The notes beneath the pieces were generated by a model. That model saw nothing but the letters and a program-made list of their open reading frames with translations. It ran no database searches and had not been told where the DNA came from. A DNA stretch of 64,000 bases from Shewanella kaireitica (GTDB taxonomy: Bacteria; Pseudomonadota; Gammaproteobacteria; Enterobacterales; Shewanellaceae), in contig NZ_JAKIKQ010000016.1 of the NCBI RefSeq assembly GCF_023284045.1, positions 1 through 64,000 on the forward strand, given 5' to 3'. Positions within the stretch are counted from its first letter, which is position 1; each line of letters begins with the position of its first letter. The position numbers and the translations under genes were made by a program. Shown here piece after piece: positions 34,279 to 43,533 of the stretch.

Positions 34279-35886
34279 TTACTTATTCAGGGCTTGTTGT
34301 GGGCTCAAAGCTTTGTCAGCATCGGCACTTAATGTCGTTTCTTGTTGGCTGCCTTCAGCTGGAATGGCTTCTACGGTACTCGCATTCAAATAGAAATTAC
34401 GGCGAGTATCTTTGCTTAAACACTCTGCATCGATGTCGGTTACCGCGCCTGTTTCGACCAGTTCGGCAATCAAGTTATTGCCGCAAGATTGGTAGGCAAC
34501 GCCGTGAGTCGCATAAGGGGCGATAAAGTGTTTAGCGTTGGTTAATTTTTCCATTGCCATCTCTCCCCAGCTCGGTGGTGTTGCCGGATCTAATTCACCT
34601 GATAACAATAAAGTAGGAATGTCACTGGCGATGGCTTGGCTGAAACTGTCGTCAACTGCTGGCATATTCCATACGGCGCATGACTGCTCAAAGGTCTTGA
34701 GCATCTCTTTACCGAAGTAGTTTGCTGCGGTAGTAGCACGTAATTCGGGTGTTAATCGCTGCCAATCTTCGCCACATACCACCGAGGCGTGCATGCCCAT
34801 TGCGATGCCAGTACTGTCCATAGACATGGCATAGAGGCCGGTAATCGGTTGAAAGTTACCTTTCGAAGCTTGGTGAATAGCGTGGGGGATCAAGGCTCGG
34901 ACGCTGGGTGAGTAAAGTGCCATGCGTAGCGCACCTTTAAACTTACTGCGAGTCATGGTGAGTTGGGTTGCTTCGCCAGTGGTTGGATCTGCAATAGTGC
35001 TTATTTTCGGCGCTTCAGCCAGTTCGCTATCTACTTTTTCTAGATCGGCTGCGAGCTGCGGAAACTGCTTATGACATAAAGCGTTGTTGTTACAATCTTG
35101 GATCACCAACTCAAAAGCACGGGCAATCGCATCACCAATCGCCAATACACTTTGCTGCATTGGCACGACACCATCTAAGGTGACGGTGGCTAAATGTTCA
35201 GGGTAGTGGCGCATATAAAGCTGTGCCATGCGAGTCCCATAAGAGACTCCATAAAGGTGCAACTTTTGATAGCCTAGATGGGCTCTTACCGCTTCAAAAT
35301 CTTTCAGTGCGGGTAGGCTGCCATATTGGGTAACATCGGCGTCTAATTCATCTAAACACTTTTGGGTTTCGACGCGAGTATCAAAGTCGCTTTCGTTAAT
35401 CGCGAGTGTATTGTCAAAGCCATCACCGATGCATTGCAGTTGGTTTGATTGGCCAGTACCACGCTGATCGATCAAGATAACGTCTCTAGTTTGGCGCACC
35501 TTAGTTAGCATCTTATCAAAGCCTTGGGCATTCTCTATCGCTGATTGTCCAGGGCCTCCAGCAATCGCTAACAAGGCTTCACTTTTGCCACTGCTCTTAA
35601 TTGCTGGCATCACCACGTAATGTACTTGAATCTGTTTGCCGTCTGGCTTGGCATAATTTTCTGGTACGCTGACCGCTCCGCAGTTCATCTGCTCTGATAG
35701 CCCGTCAACATAACAGCTGTTATCAGTACTCGATGTTGAAGTTGTCGTTGAAAGCGCAAGTGGCTGCGAATGAACAGAAGGAAGCAGTACAGCTGCCCAA
35801 ATGGCAACAGCGATGGCAACTTTCTTACGGCGCGTCAGAGTTGGACAAACTCCTGCTCGTAATTGCGAATACATTCCTTGGTGCAT
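34279..35886 (-). CDS. Secreted alpha/beta hydrolase, tripeptidyl aminopeptidase-like
   Basis: 535 residues from ATG at 35886, chosen because AAAAGGA lies upstream; a TTG seven codons earlier overlaps that site. A basic N-region and hydrophobic stretch (KKVAIAVAIWAAVLLPSVHSQ) form a signal peptide. The fold shows AIAGGPGQSA, the nucleophile in GVSYGTRMAQ, IPTLLLSGELDPATPPSWG with the acid, and the histidine in THGVAYQ, plus a TAP-like C-terminus. Likely a peptidase acting on short peptides. Linkage with an ABC exporter may mean peptide detoxification (inference). Confidence 0.85.
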   Translation of the reverse strand: MHQGMYSQLRAGVCPTLTRRKKVAIAVAIWAAVLLPSVHSQPLALSTTTSTSSTDNSCYVDGLSEQMNCGAVSVPENYAKPDGKQIQVHYVVMPAIKSSGKSEALLAIAGGPGQSAIENAQGFDKMLTKVRQTRDVILIDQRGTGQSNQLQCIGDGFDNTLAINESDFDTRVETQKCLDELDADVTQYGSLPALKDFEAVRAHLGYQKLHLYGVSYGTRMAQLYMRHYPEHLATVTLDGVVPMQQSVLAIGDAIARAFELVIQDCNNNALCHKQFPQLAADLEKVDSELAEAPKISTIADPTTGEATQLTMTRSKFKGALRMALYSPSVRALIPHAIHQASKGNFQPITGLYAMSMDSTGIAMGMHASVVCGEDWQRLTPELRATTAANYFGKEMLKTFEQSCAVWNMPAVDDSFSQAIASDIPTLLLSGELDPATPPSWGEMAMEKLTNAKHFIAPYATHGVAYQSCGNNLIAELVETGAVTDIDAECLSKDTRRNFYLNASTVEAIPAEGSQQETTLSADADKALSPQQALNK

Positions 35887-35931
35887 GATACTGATTCCTT
35901 TTTGCAATTTAGCGGGTATATGTTAACTTAT

Positions 35932-35965
35932 CACTGTATCGGTGTATCAATGTATTAATACAGTG
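35932..35965. promoter_or_regulatory. Dyad between divergent operons, likely GntR operator
   Basis: CACTGTAT and ATACAGTG are perfect inverted arms 18 bp apart. They sit 11 bp before the GntR start and 46 bp before the hydrolase start. GntR proteins of the YtrA type bind such spaced dyads, so one site could control both transporter operons (inference). Confidence 0.6.
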
Positions 35966-35976
35966 ACTAAAGGCTA

Positions 35977-36348
35977 ATGTTAGAGCAACTAAATGTCAAC
36001 CCCAGTAGTGGTGAGCCAATTTATAAACAGTTAAGCGAGCAGATCGTGCGTTTGATTGTGGGCGGCCAGCTACAAAGTGAGCAAGTATTGCCGTCAGTGC
36101 GGCAGATGGCTGAGCATTTAACGGTAAATCCGATGACGGTGAGCCGAGCAGTGCAACAGCTAGTGGAGCAAGGTTGGCTGGAGCGCCGCCGTGGTCAACC
36201 TACTCGCGTGGCACCACGTGATCAGAGTGATATCAGCTCCAATGGACAGTTATTACACCCGCAGATTGACGCGGTGGTTGAGCAGGCTAAACAACTCGGC
36301 ATCAGCTTAGATGCGCTAAAGACACTGCTTGGTGATCGCTGGAAGTAA
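35977..36348 (+). CDS. GntR-family regulator, YtrA subfamily
   Basis: A 123-residue short GntR protein. The winged helix SGEPIYKQLSEQIVRLIVGGQLQSEQVLPSVRQMAEHLTVNPMTVSRAVQQLVEQGWLERRRGQPTRV fills the N-terminal 75 residues and only ~45 residues follow, as in YtrA, which lacks a separate effector domain. YtrA regulators usually head ABC transporter operons, as here, where an ATPase and a membrane gene follow. The dyad at 35932-35965 lies right upstream. Confidence 0.9.
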   Translation: MLEQLNVNPSSGEPIYKQLSEQIVRLIVGGQLQSEQVLPSVRQMAEHLTVNPMTVSRAVQQLVEQGWLERRRGQPTRVAPRDQSDISSNGQLLHPQIDAVVEQAKQLGISLDALKTLLGDRWK

Positions 36349-36368
36349 AATTTAAAGGATTTTTTTCG

Positions 36369-37214
36369 ATGGATATGAACGAAACACCCATTTTAGTCTG
36401 CAAGCAGCTGACAAAAAAATTTGATGATAAAGTCGCGCTTAATGGCTTAGATATGGCGCTGTACCCTGGGATGGTTGTTGGCCTGCTTGGCCAAAATGGC
36501 GCGGGGAAATCGACCTTAATTCGCTGTGCTCTTGGGATCATGCAAGCCAGTTCTGGCAGTATTGAGGTGCTAGCTACGCCCGTTGAACAGATGACGTCAG
36601 AGATCAAAACGCAAATAGGTTATGTGCCGCAGCAACCTTTTGGTTATGAGGGCTTTAGTGTATCTAAAGCGCTGGATCTGCATCGGAGTTTTTACCCTGA
36701 GTGGGACAAGTCATTAGAGGCTGAATGGCTACAACGATTCGATCTTGATGCTAAACAGCAGGTGCAGCGTTTATCGGTTGGACAGCGTCAGTCGTTAGCA
36801 CTGATTATGGCAATGGCTTACCGGCCTAAGCTGCTTATCCTTGATGAACCCGTCGCCAGTTTGGATCCCATCGCCAGACGTAAATTTATGGCCGATCTTT
36901 TTGAGTTAGCAATCGAGTCAGGCTCTTGTGTGCTGTTTTCTTCTCATATCACTTCCGATCTTGAACGGGTTGCTAGCCATCTCGCGCTGATTAAGCATGG
37001 CGAACTAGTCATATTTAAAGAGATAGATGAGCTAAGAGAGCAGGTGAAGCTATTAAAGCTGAGTGAGTCTGCCGCACTGCCTGCTGAGCTAAATGTACTG
37101 CATCGAAATGGTTGTAATGTGCTGGTTGATAACTATCAACAGCAACAGTTTGCAGGACTGATTAGTGCTAACTCACTTAACTTGGAGCAGCTGTTTATGG
37201 AGCTGCACTCATGA
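36369..37214 (+). CDS. ABC transporter ATP-binding protein (YtrB-like)
   Basis: 281 residues with Walker A GQNGAGKST, signature LSVGQRQSLALI, Walker B LLILDEPVASLD and VLFSSHIT switch. The ABC domain fills ~8-215, with a short C-terminal regulatory part. An AAAGGA ribosome site precedes the start. Its stop codon overlaps the start of the next gene by 4 bp (ATGA), so the two proteins are made together. Confidence 0.92.
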   Translation: MDMNETPILVCKQLTKKFDDKVALNGLDMALYPGMVVGLLGQNGAGKSTLIRCALGIMQASSGSIEVLATPVEQMTSEIKTQIGYVPQQPFGYEGFSVSKALDLHRSFYPEWDKSLEAEWLQRFDLDAKQQVQRLSVGQRQSLALIMAMAYRPKLLILDEPVASLDPIARRKFMADLFELAIESGSCVLFSSHITSDLERVASHLALIKHGELVIFKEIDELREQVKLLKLSESAALPAELNVLHRNGCNVLVDNYQQQQFAGLISANSLNLEQLFMELHS

Positions 37215-38515
37215 ACTGGGCATTGATAACCTCGGGAAAGTGGTTAAAAGGTTCTGTTCGGCTGTGGTTATTTGATCTTGGTTGTGCCAGTTTTCTGGGT
37301 GTTGGCTTGCTGGGGTTGGTTATGGCTTTTGGGATGCCTTTTTTGCTCCCTGATGACGCTGAGCGCAAAGTCGATACACTAATTTTGCTGATGAATATGT
37401 TTGTCGCTTCAACTTGTGTCGCTATCGGTTGGCAGATGAACCGCTTAGCAGCCACAGAGTGGGCCGCTATCGTACCTCAATACCGGCAAAGTGTGCTGCT
37501 ACAAGCGCTTGGATTATTGATAACAAGTCTTATCATCGCCACCATTTTTTTAGCAGCACATGACGCATTTGATAAGTTTGATGAGCTACTACTGACACTG
37601 TTGTTCGGGCTCAGTTTTCTCTATTTTAGCTTGAAGAATAGCAGTGCTTTTCATCTATCATTTGTATTGTTTGTCTCTTTGCCGATGTTGCCCTACTTGG
37701 CAGGTCTTTTGCCTGCTAGTGGCAGTGCTTTATTACTGCTTGCAGATCTGCTTTTAGCAGCGCTTTTATGGCGCAAGCTATCAAGGTTTGGCTGGAATAA
37801 TAAGGCGCGTATTGTTTACCTTAATGGTCTCGAGATGGGCTGGTTATGGTTACCATCATTTAAGTCTTCCAAGTTGCTTAACCGATTCGAACGTTATCTG
37901 CATCCCGCTAACTATTTCATTGGCCCTATGCTGACAATGATGTTGTTAGCAATGCCAGTAGTCACGCTGTTTTTAGCACTTGGGGCGTATCTACTCGATG
38001 TGCAGTTGCCTGTGCTATTTCTGTTGATTCAGTTTAGTAGTATCGCTTGCGCCATGTTGCACTGGAGCCGCATTCAACGTTGGCGCGCGGTAGAAAGTCT
38101 ATTCGTATTGCCTGGCTTTGATGGCAAAAAGGGCATGATCAATGCCTTCATGTTAGCTCAATACCGTTTGCTAGCCATATTGACCGTGAGCATGATGGTG
38201 ACTGCTGCATTAGTCAGCTTGCTATCACCACTGATGAGTTTGTCGGTTTGGCTACACATAGTCTTGAGTAATGTGATTGGCTGCGCGGCGATATTAGGTT
38301 TAGGGTCTATGTGTCGTACTTCAATGCAGATCTCCGCCACAATCTTTTTAGTCGCACTGCAATCTGGCTGGGTATCATCTTCGCTTTCTACGGTGCAAAG
38401 TGGCGGAGATATTTGGCACTGGGTAGCTTGGGACGTTCCGTTGTTAATTTTGGCGTTTTTCTGTCTTTGGTATGGCAAATATCGACTATGGCGTGGAGAT
38501 CTATTGTCTAGCTAA
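37211..38515 (+). CDS. ABC transporter membrane subunit, polytopic
   Basis: 434 residues with about ten to twelve hydrophobic helices in two halves separated by a soluble stretch (~185-240, RFGWNNKARIVYLNG...). It overlaps the ATPase gene by 4 bp and is surely its membrane partner. I see no motif that fixes the substrate. YtrA-type operons in other bacteria answer to cell-wall antibiotics, which is a guess here. Confidence 0.82.
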   Translation: MNWALITSGKWLKGSVRLWLFDLGCASFLGVGLLGLVMAFGMPFLLPDDAERKVDTLILLMNMFVASTCVAIGWQMNRLAATEWAAIVPQYRQSVLLQALGLLITSLIIATIFLAAHDAFDKFDELLLTLLFGLSFLYFSLKNSSAFHLSFVLFVSLPMLPYLAGLLPASGSALLLLADLLLAALLWRKLSRFGWNNKARIVYLNGLEMGWLWLPSFKSSKLLNRFERYLHPANYFIGPMLTMMLLAMPVVTLFLALGAYLLDVQLPVLFLLIQFSSIACAMLHWSRIQRWRAVESLFVLPGFDGKKGMINAFMLAQYRLLAILTVSMMVTAALVSLLSPLMSLSVWLHIVLSNVIGCAAILGLGSMCRTSMQISATIFLVALQSGWVSSSLSTVQSGGDIWHWVAWDVPLLILAFFCLWYGKYRLWRGDLLSS

Positions 38516-38717
38516 CTGTTTGAAACTGTTATTAACAGGCTGGTTTTGTTGTGTTATGGATTGTAGATATTCATTGCTGAGCATATAAAAGGCTATGTTT
38601 GAAATCAATATAGCATTCATTAACCAGGCTTTTTGCGGCGTAATTACATACACTTGTTACTGAGGTGTTTCTGTTTTAATTGAGCTGGTTAGCTTAAGAT
38701 ATTTTTTGTTAATCGAA
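38516..38717. other. Intergenic region upstream of the acyl-CoA synthetase
   Basis: The full gap to 38853 is ~340 bp. Apart from the terminator at 38718-38748 I see no gene or repeat in it. Confidence 0.4.
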
Positions 38718-38748
38718 GGCCGTTCATCAGCATGAGCGGTCTTTTTTT
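38718..38748 (+). terminator. Terminator between the transporter operon and the synthetase
   Basis: GGCCGTTCA-TCAGCA-TGAGCGGTC (two G-T pairs) followed by seven T. Confidence 0.75.
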
Positions 38749-38853
38749 GTGTTTGACTTAACACTAATAGAGCAAAAGCTCTTAGTTTTTGAGCGAACTT
38801 CGAGTAAACTTACTTTAAAGCGGAACACTTGTAAGCTAAAAGGTAGTTATTTT

Positions 38854-40650
38854 ATGTCACTCGAGTCATTTCACGTTATACGTCTTATACAGCAACAGAG
38901 CCAAGCACTTGGCGATGCGATAGCACTCGAAGGATTCGAAATGGCCGCGCCTTGGCATCAAGTTAGCTGGGGCCAGTTTGATGTTATCACCTCAAAAATT
39001 GCACGGGTGTTAATCCAGTTTGGTATAGAGTCGCAAGACCGTGCTGTGATCCTTTCACAGAACTGTCCGCAGTGGACCTGTGCTGATTTAGGCTTATTAA
39101 AGGCTAAAGCAGTGGTTGTACCTATCTACCCTACCAGCACTTTAGAACAAGCTGCTTACATAGTTAACGATGCACAAGCTAAACTTATTTTTGCTGGCGA
39201 CGCTGAACAATACGCTATGGCGTGTGATTTGGTTGCCCAGTGTGATTCAGTATCACGCATTGTGGTTTTCGATAAGAGTGTGCCGTTACAAGATAGCCGT
39301 AATCACTTTTACTTAGACACACTACTTGAGCGAGAGCTGGATAAGGTCGCCGATACTGAGTTGCAAAAGCGACTCGCTGATACCAATCTTGATGATCTAC
39401 TTACGCTTATATACACCTCTGGTACCACGGGTGAGCCAAAAGGGGTGATGTTGGATCATCGTAATATCGCATCGACAGTGCGCCAACACGATCAGAAGAT
39501 GAACTTCGAAACTGGCGATACTTCATTGGCATTTTTGCCATTAAGCCATGTATTTGAGCGTGGCTGGAGCTTCTATGTGCTTTGTCGCGGTGGTCACAAT
39601 GTTTATCTGCAAGATCCAATGACAGCAAAAGACGCCATTACGGCTGTGCGCCCGCATACATTATGTGTTGTGCCGCGTTTCTTAGAGAAAGTTTACAGCG
39701 CAGTACAAGATAAAGTGAGTAAAGCCCCCAATGCACGACAGAAAATGTTTGCTTGGGCGATGTCAGTTGGTGAGCGCCAGTTTGAAGTAAGTCAAGGCCG
39801 AGCTAAAGGCTCTGCAATGCTGAATTTGCAGTGGGCAATAGCTAACAAGCTAGTTTATAGCAAACTGCAACAGGTATTGGGTGGTCGTCTTAAATTTATG
39901 CCCTGTGGCGGTGCTGCGCTAGACACTAAAGTGGCTAGCTTCTTCCATAGCATTAATGTGCCTGTGCTGTGTGGTTATGGTATGACTGAAACCACTGCAA
40001 CAGTGACCTGTAATACCTTGAGTAACAGAGTGACTGGCTCAAATGGACAAGTATTGCCTGAAACCGAGATTAAGCTTGGTAAAGACAACGAAATTCTTGT
40101 TCGTGGTGATACCGTTATGCGTGGTTACTACAACCGCCCACAAGAAACTGAAGAAACCTTTGAAGATGGCTGGCTTAAAACCGGCGATGCGGGTCACATT
40201 GACGAAAACGGCAACCTGTTTATCACTGACCGTATTAAAGAGTTAATGAAAACCTCAAACGGTAAGTATATTGCGCCGCAGCGTGTTGAGGGCAAAGTCG
40301 GCTGTTGTCCATTCATCGAACAGGTAGCGATTATTGCTGATGCGCGTAACTACGTTACCGCATTGATTGTGCCTGCATTCGAGTCTTTAGAAGTATGGGC
40401 AAAAGAGAAGGGCGTGCATTATGAATCGCCACTTGAGTTGCTGCGTCATTCCCATGTTGTAGAGCACTTTGAAGAGCGCTTAAAGACCTTACAAACAGAG
40501 CTTGCAGGATTTGAGAAGATTAAAAAATTCACCCTACTGCCAGATGCATTTTCAATGGAAGCGGGTTTGATCACTCCAACAATGAAGCTACGCCGTAAGG
40601 TTATTTACAATAAATACGCTCGTGAAATAGATAAGATGTATGCTCGTTAA
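38854..40650 (+). CDS. Long-chain fatty acid--CoA ligase (FAA1-type AMP-forming)
   Basis: 598 residues from ATG at 38854 (MSLESFHV) with AAAGGTAG upstream; the in-frame GTG 105 bp earlier lies on the terminator and is rejected. AMP-binding motifs: TLIYTSGTTGEPKGVMLDH, LPLSHVFERGWSF, CGYGMTETTATVTCN, GWLKTGDAGHIDENGNLFITDRIKELMKTSNGKYIAPQRVEG. It activates long-chain fatty acids for beta-oxidation or lipid synthesis at the membrane. A terminator follows at 40671-40697. Confidence 0.92.
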   Translation: MSLESFHVIRLIQQQSQALGDAIALEGFEMAAPWHQVSWGQFDVITSKIARVLIQFGIESQDRAVILSQNCPQWTCADLGLLKAKAVVVPIYPTSTLEQAAYIVNDAQAKLIFAGDAEQYAMACDLVAQCDSVSRIVVFDKSVPLQDSRNHFYLDTLLERELDKVADTELQKRLADTNLDDLLTLIYTSGTTGEPKGVMLDHRNIASTVRQHDQKMNFETGDTSLAFLPLSHVFERGWSFYVLCRGGHNVYLQDPMTAKDAITAVRPHTLCVVPRFLEKVYSAVQDKVSKAPNARQKMFAWAMSVGERQFEVSQGRAKGSAMLNLQWAIANKLVYSKLQQVLGGRLKFMPCGGAALDTKVASFFHSINVPVLCGYGMTETTATVTCNTLSNRVTGSNGQVLPETEIKLGKDNEILVRGDTVMRGYYNRPQETEETFEDGWLKTGDAGHIDENGNLFITDRIKELMKTSNGKYIAPQRVEGKVGCCPFIEQVAIIADARNYVTALIVPAFESLEVWAKEKGVHYESPLELLRHSHVVEHFEERLKTLQTELAGFEKIKKFTLLPDAFSMEAGLITPTMKLRRKVIYNKYAREIDKMYAR

Positions 40651-40670
40651 ATTGAGTTAAAATATCAATA

Positions 40671-40697
40671 AAAAAGGGATGCAATGCATCTCTTTTT
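40671..40697 (+). terminator. Terminator after the acyl-CoA synthetase
   Basis: A GATGC-AAT-GCATC stem extended by AAAAAGG opposite TCTTTTT. Confidence 0.7.
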
Positions 40698-40825
40698 GCT
40701 ATCTAGCTTAAAGCAATTAGGGCGGGCATAACTCGAGGTGAGCAAGTACTGCGTTGAAAAAGAAATATCGGTAGAATGAATCGATAACATGACAACAATA
40801 ATAACAAGCATAAGGAAGAGATAGC

Positions 40826-41230
40826 GTGCAGCAGAGTGAATTTAGCTTAACCATACAACCGCGTTTTTGTGAAACAGATGCACTAGGTCATATCAATAAT
40901 ACGGTGATCCCGGTTTGGTTTGAAGCGGGCAGAGAACCGATTTTTAAGATCTTTAACCCAACTCAAGATTTGTCGAAGTGGAATCTCATTGTTGCAGGCT
41001 TTACCATCGCCTTTAACGCACCGACTTACTTTGCGAGTGATGTGACAGTTAAAACTTGGGTTAGTCGTATTGGCAATAGTAGTTTCGAGCTTACTCAAAG
41101 TTGTTGGCAAAACGGCAAAAAAACTGCAGAAGCTCAAACTGCGATGGTGCATTATGATTATGCCACCGAGAAAAGTGTGCCTTTGAGTGAAGAAGTGCGC
41201 CAACAGCTGGCTTTGTTAACGGGTGAATAG
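40826..41230 (+). CDS. Acyl-CoA thioesterase, hotdog fold (4HBT)
   Basis: 134 residues from GTG with AAGGAAGAG upstream. The 4HBT pattern RFCETDALGHINNTVIPVWFEAGREPIF is the helix/active-site region of the YbgC-like family. It hydrolyses acyl-CoA thioesters; chain length is not predictable. It lies downstream of the acyl-CoA ligase but behind its terminator. Confidence 0.87.
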   Translation: MQQSEFSLTIQPRFCETDALGHINNTVIPVWFEAGREPIFKIFNPTQDLSKWNLIVAGFTIAFNAPTYFASDVTVKTWVSRIGNSSFELTQSCWQNGKKTAEAQTAMVHYDYATEKSVPLSEEVRQQLALLTGE

Positions 41231-41241
41231 TGTCATCTACG

Positions 41242-41940
41242 TTATTCCATCTCAATAATGATAAAGCTGCAGTTTAGCGGTGTAAACTGGCTGATTCGTT
41301 GTGGGGTAAACAACTGAGCGGGGCTATTGCCTCGCCATGTCTTTCTCATTATCTCTTTACGTATATAGTCCTGCTGGTGCTCCATGATGTGAATAGTGAG
41401 CGTTTGGCCATCAAATAACCACTGGCCTTTATAGCTATCTAGTTGCTCTAATTCTGTATCTAACGCTTCATGTTCGAGGGTGGCATTGCCCCCTGAGCTT
41501 AATGCTACTAGCGTGTCGCCTGCTGTACAGTTGTCGCTTCTTAACCAGCTAGGTGGCATGGCTGTAGACTGACTGCCGCGGATATAGAGACCGATATTAT
41601 CGATACTGTAAAAGTGTTTTCTCTCAGCAAATTTATAGGTTTGCGGCTGATTAAACCCAAGCTGTTGTAACTGAGTTATCAACAGCTTGATAGCATCTTG
41701 ATTTTGTTGGGCGGGGTTCATGGCGATACTGGTATCTGAAAATTCCGCAGGGATCTCCAGTTGTGTCAACGTCACCTGCCAGCCTTGGGCTTCAAGTTGC
41801 TGGCTTAATGCATTGAGTTTAGCTGGCTTAACACCATTAGCGCTGATAAATGCGTGCTGTTGGGCACAGCCTAATAGCAATAAAACGCTGGCTAAACTAA
41901 TTATTACTAGCTTAACTAATCTAAAGAAATTTATGTACAT
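41242..41940 (-). CDS. Lipoprotein of unknown function
   Basis: 232 residues with the lipobox SVLLLLGCAQQ (lipid cysteine near residue 25). The rest is a soluble domain with two short beta-rich stretches (NIGLYIRGS, GQWLFDGQTLTIHIMEHQQDY). No family recognised. Its start overlaps the end of the GNAT gene by 20 bp, so it is translated with it. Confidence 0.75.
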   Translation of the reverse strand: MYINFFRLVKLVIISLASVLLLLGCAQQHAFISANGVKPAKLNALSQQLEAQGWQVTLTQLEIPAEFSDTSIAMNPAQQNQDAIKLLITQLQQLGFNQPQTYKFAERKHFYSIDNIGLYIRGSQSTAMPPSWLRSDNCTAGDTLVALSSGGNATLEHEALDTELEQLDSYKGQWLFDGQTLTIHIMEHQQDYIRKEIMRKTWRGNSPAQLFTPQRISQFTPLNCSFIIIEME

Positions 41941-42187
41941 ACCAGCAACTAGCTTCTATTTGCAGGTCTTGTGATTTTGCCCAGCTTAAGCCATGTCGAA
42001 CTAACTTCTCAGCTAAGCCTTTTCCTCGTAACTCTTTTGGGACAAAGGTGCGGCTGAAGTTGCATAAATCTTGGGTATTTAGCGCTGTGTTACTGGCCGA
42101 TAACTCGTAAGTGAGTACCGCTTGTGCTGTGCCGACATTAATCACAAATTGGTAATTATCAGGCTGGTGAATAATCTTTTCACTCAT
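41921..42187 (-). CDS. Small GNAT-family N-acetyltransferase (YjdJ-like)
   Basis: 88 residues. The short GNAT core with TYELSASNTALNTQDLCNFSRTFVPKELRGKGLAEKLVRHGLSWAKSQDLQIEASCWYV matches the COG2388 group, which lacks the N-terminal half of a normal GNAT domain. The acetyl-CoA pocket motif is RGKGLAEKL. The substrate is unknown. The 3' end overlaps the lipoprotein gene. Confidence 0.85.
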   Translation of the reverse strand: MSEKIIHQPDNYQFVINVGTAQAVLTYELSASNTALNTQDLCNFSRTFVPKELRGKGLAEKLVRHGLSWAKSQDLQIEASCWYVHKFL

Positions 42188-42250
42188 CTCAAATCCTTTG
42201 AATTTACTTAAACTTCAAAAGAAAACCATACAGATATATCTGGCTCGGAG

Positions 42251-42676
42251 CTACTGTTGATAAGTTTTTAACGCGTCCAATAGCTGTGGCGTTAATTGTG
42301 CTTTTTGCCCCGTTTTAAAGTTAAACATCACCACTTGAGATGAGCCAATAGTGGTTACAGCTTGTTGGGTTTGGCTAAAAACGTGGTAATGCATCATGAA
42401 TCGGTCATCATTAATATCACTGATGCTAACGCCAACTGTTAGTGTATCTGGGAAGGTTACTGGGCGCTTGTAGCGCGCTTGGTTTTCGCTAATAACGGGG
42501 CCAATAGCTGTTTTTTGTAGGTCTTCTAGCAGATTTATTTGGTTAAAAAAGTCGATTCTGGCGGTTTCGAAATAGCGAAAATAAACCACATTGTTGACGT
42601 GTTGCAGTGCATCCATCTCACCCCAAGCGACATTTATAGTGGTATTTATTGGGTACTGGGCTAGAAAGTGTTCCAT
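42251..42676 (-). CDS. Acyl-CoA thioesterase, YbgC/4HBT family
   Basis: 141 residues with the hotdog signature VAWGEMDALQHVNNVVYFRYFETARIDFF and GPVISENQARYKRPVTFPDTLTVGVSI. Homologous in plan to the thioesterase at 40826-41230 but on the opposite strand and clearly diverged. Cytoplasmic; exact acyl substrate unknown. Confidence 0.87.
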   Translation of the reverse strand: MEHFLAQYPINTTINVAWGEMDALQHVNNVVYFRYFETARIDFFNQINLLEDLQKTAIGPVISENQARYKRPVTFPDTLTVGVSISDINDDRFMMHYHVFSQTQQAVTTIGSSQVVMFNFKTGQKAQLTPQLLDALKTYQQ

Positions 42677-42810
42677 AATGATTGCAGATCCTTGGTTAAA
42701 GCTAATATTAAATTAAACGTTTGTTTGATTTTTATTCAGCATAACAGTAAGCCAATAATGCAACAAGCGTATAGTACTGTTTTAAAATGAAGATACGGCA
42801 AAGCTAGCCA

Positions 42811-42839
42811 AAAAAAAGGGCATTCAATGAATGCCCTTT
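42811..42839 (-). terminator. Terminator after mtnC
   Basis: On the minus strand GGGCATTC/GAATGCCC is followed by seven T, 16 bp after the mtnC stop. Confidence 0.88.
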
Positions 42840-42855
42840 CTCATCAATCTATCGC

Positions 42856-43533
42856 TTACAGTTCAAGATCTGAAAAACTGCTGATTTGCTTAAAGTCGCC
42901 AGTACGTTGGCTGCTATCGCGCACCATCTGTACTACGTTTAAGCCTGCTTCACTGGCTGCTTTTAGCTCTTCAAGCACATCAGAAACAAATAGAATCTGC
43001 TTCGGGCTAAGGCTAATTGTATTGAGGATATTGCAGTAAGCTTGCTTAAAGCGTTTGTTACCCGTGCGGGTGTCAAAGTGGCCGTTAAACTTATCAGTTA
43101 AATCGCCAGCATCGCTATTACCAAATAGTAACTTCTGTGCATCAACAGAACCGGATGAGAAGCTATACACTCGCAAGCCTTGCTGCTTGTAACCGTCTAG
43201 CGCTTCGATAAAGTCTGGGAAGATATGCCCTTTAAACTCACCGTTAGCGTAACCTTGCTTCCAAATTAAACCTTGAATAGTTTTAAGTGGTGTCGCTTTG
43301 CGGTCTTCTTCAATCCACTGCAACAATATTTCTGTTACTCGAGCAAGATCTGCGTCAGGTTCTAGTGCGATATCTTGTACATCACAAATGCAGTTTTCAA
43401 CTAAAACATTATTCTTATTCTCTTCAAGAAAAGCGGGTAATACCTTAGCTGAATAAGGAAAAAGAATATCCTCAATAAAGTTAAGATCGGTAGTTGTACC
43501 GGCTGTATCTACGACAATGGCTCTGATACCCAT
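42856..43533 (-). CDS. mtnC: Enolase-phosphatase E1 (MtnC)
   Basis: A 225-residue HAD-superfamily enzyme of the methionine salvage pathway. Motif I reads VVDTAGTTTD, where many members have DIEGTTT. Motif II is YSFSSGSVDAQKLLFG, motif III includes the lysine near KRFKQAY, and motif IV is ILFVSDVLEELKAA. It enolises and dephosphorylates 2,3-diketo-5-methylthiopentyl-1-phosphate. No other mtn gene is next to it in this window. Confidence 0.92.
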   Translation of the reverse strand: MGIRAIVVDTAGTTTDLNFIEDILFPYSAKVLPAFLEENKNNVLVENCICDVQDIALEPDADLARVTEILLQWIEEDRKATPLKTIQGLIWKQGYANGEFKGHIFPDFIEALDGYKQQGLRVYSFSSGSVDAQKLLFGNSDAGDLTDKFNGHFDTRTGNKRFKQAYCNILNTISLSPKQILFVSDVLEELKAASEAGLNVVQMVRDSSQRTGDFKQISSFSDLEL

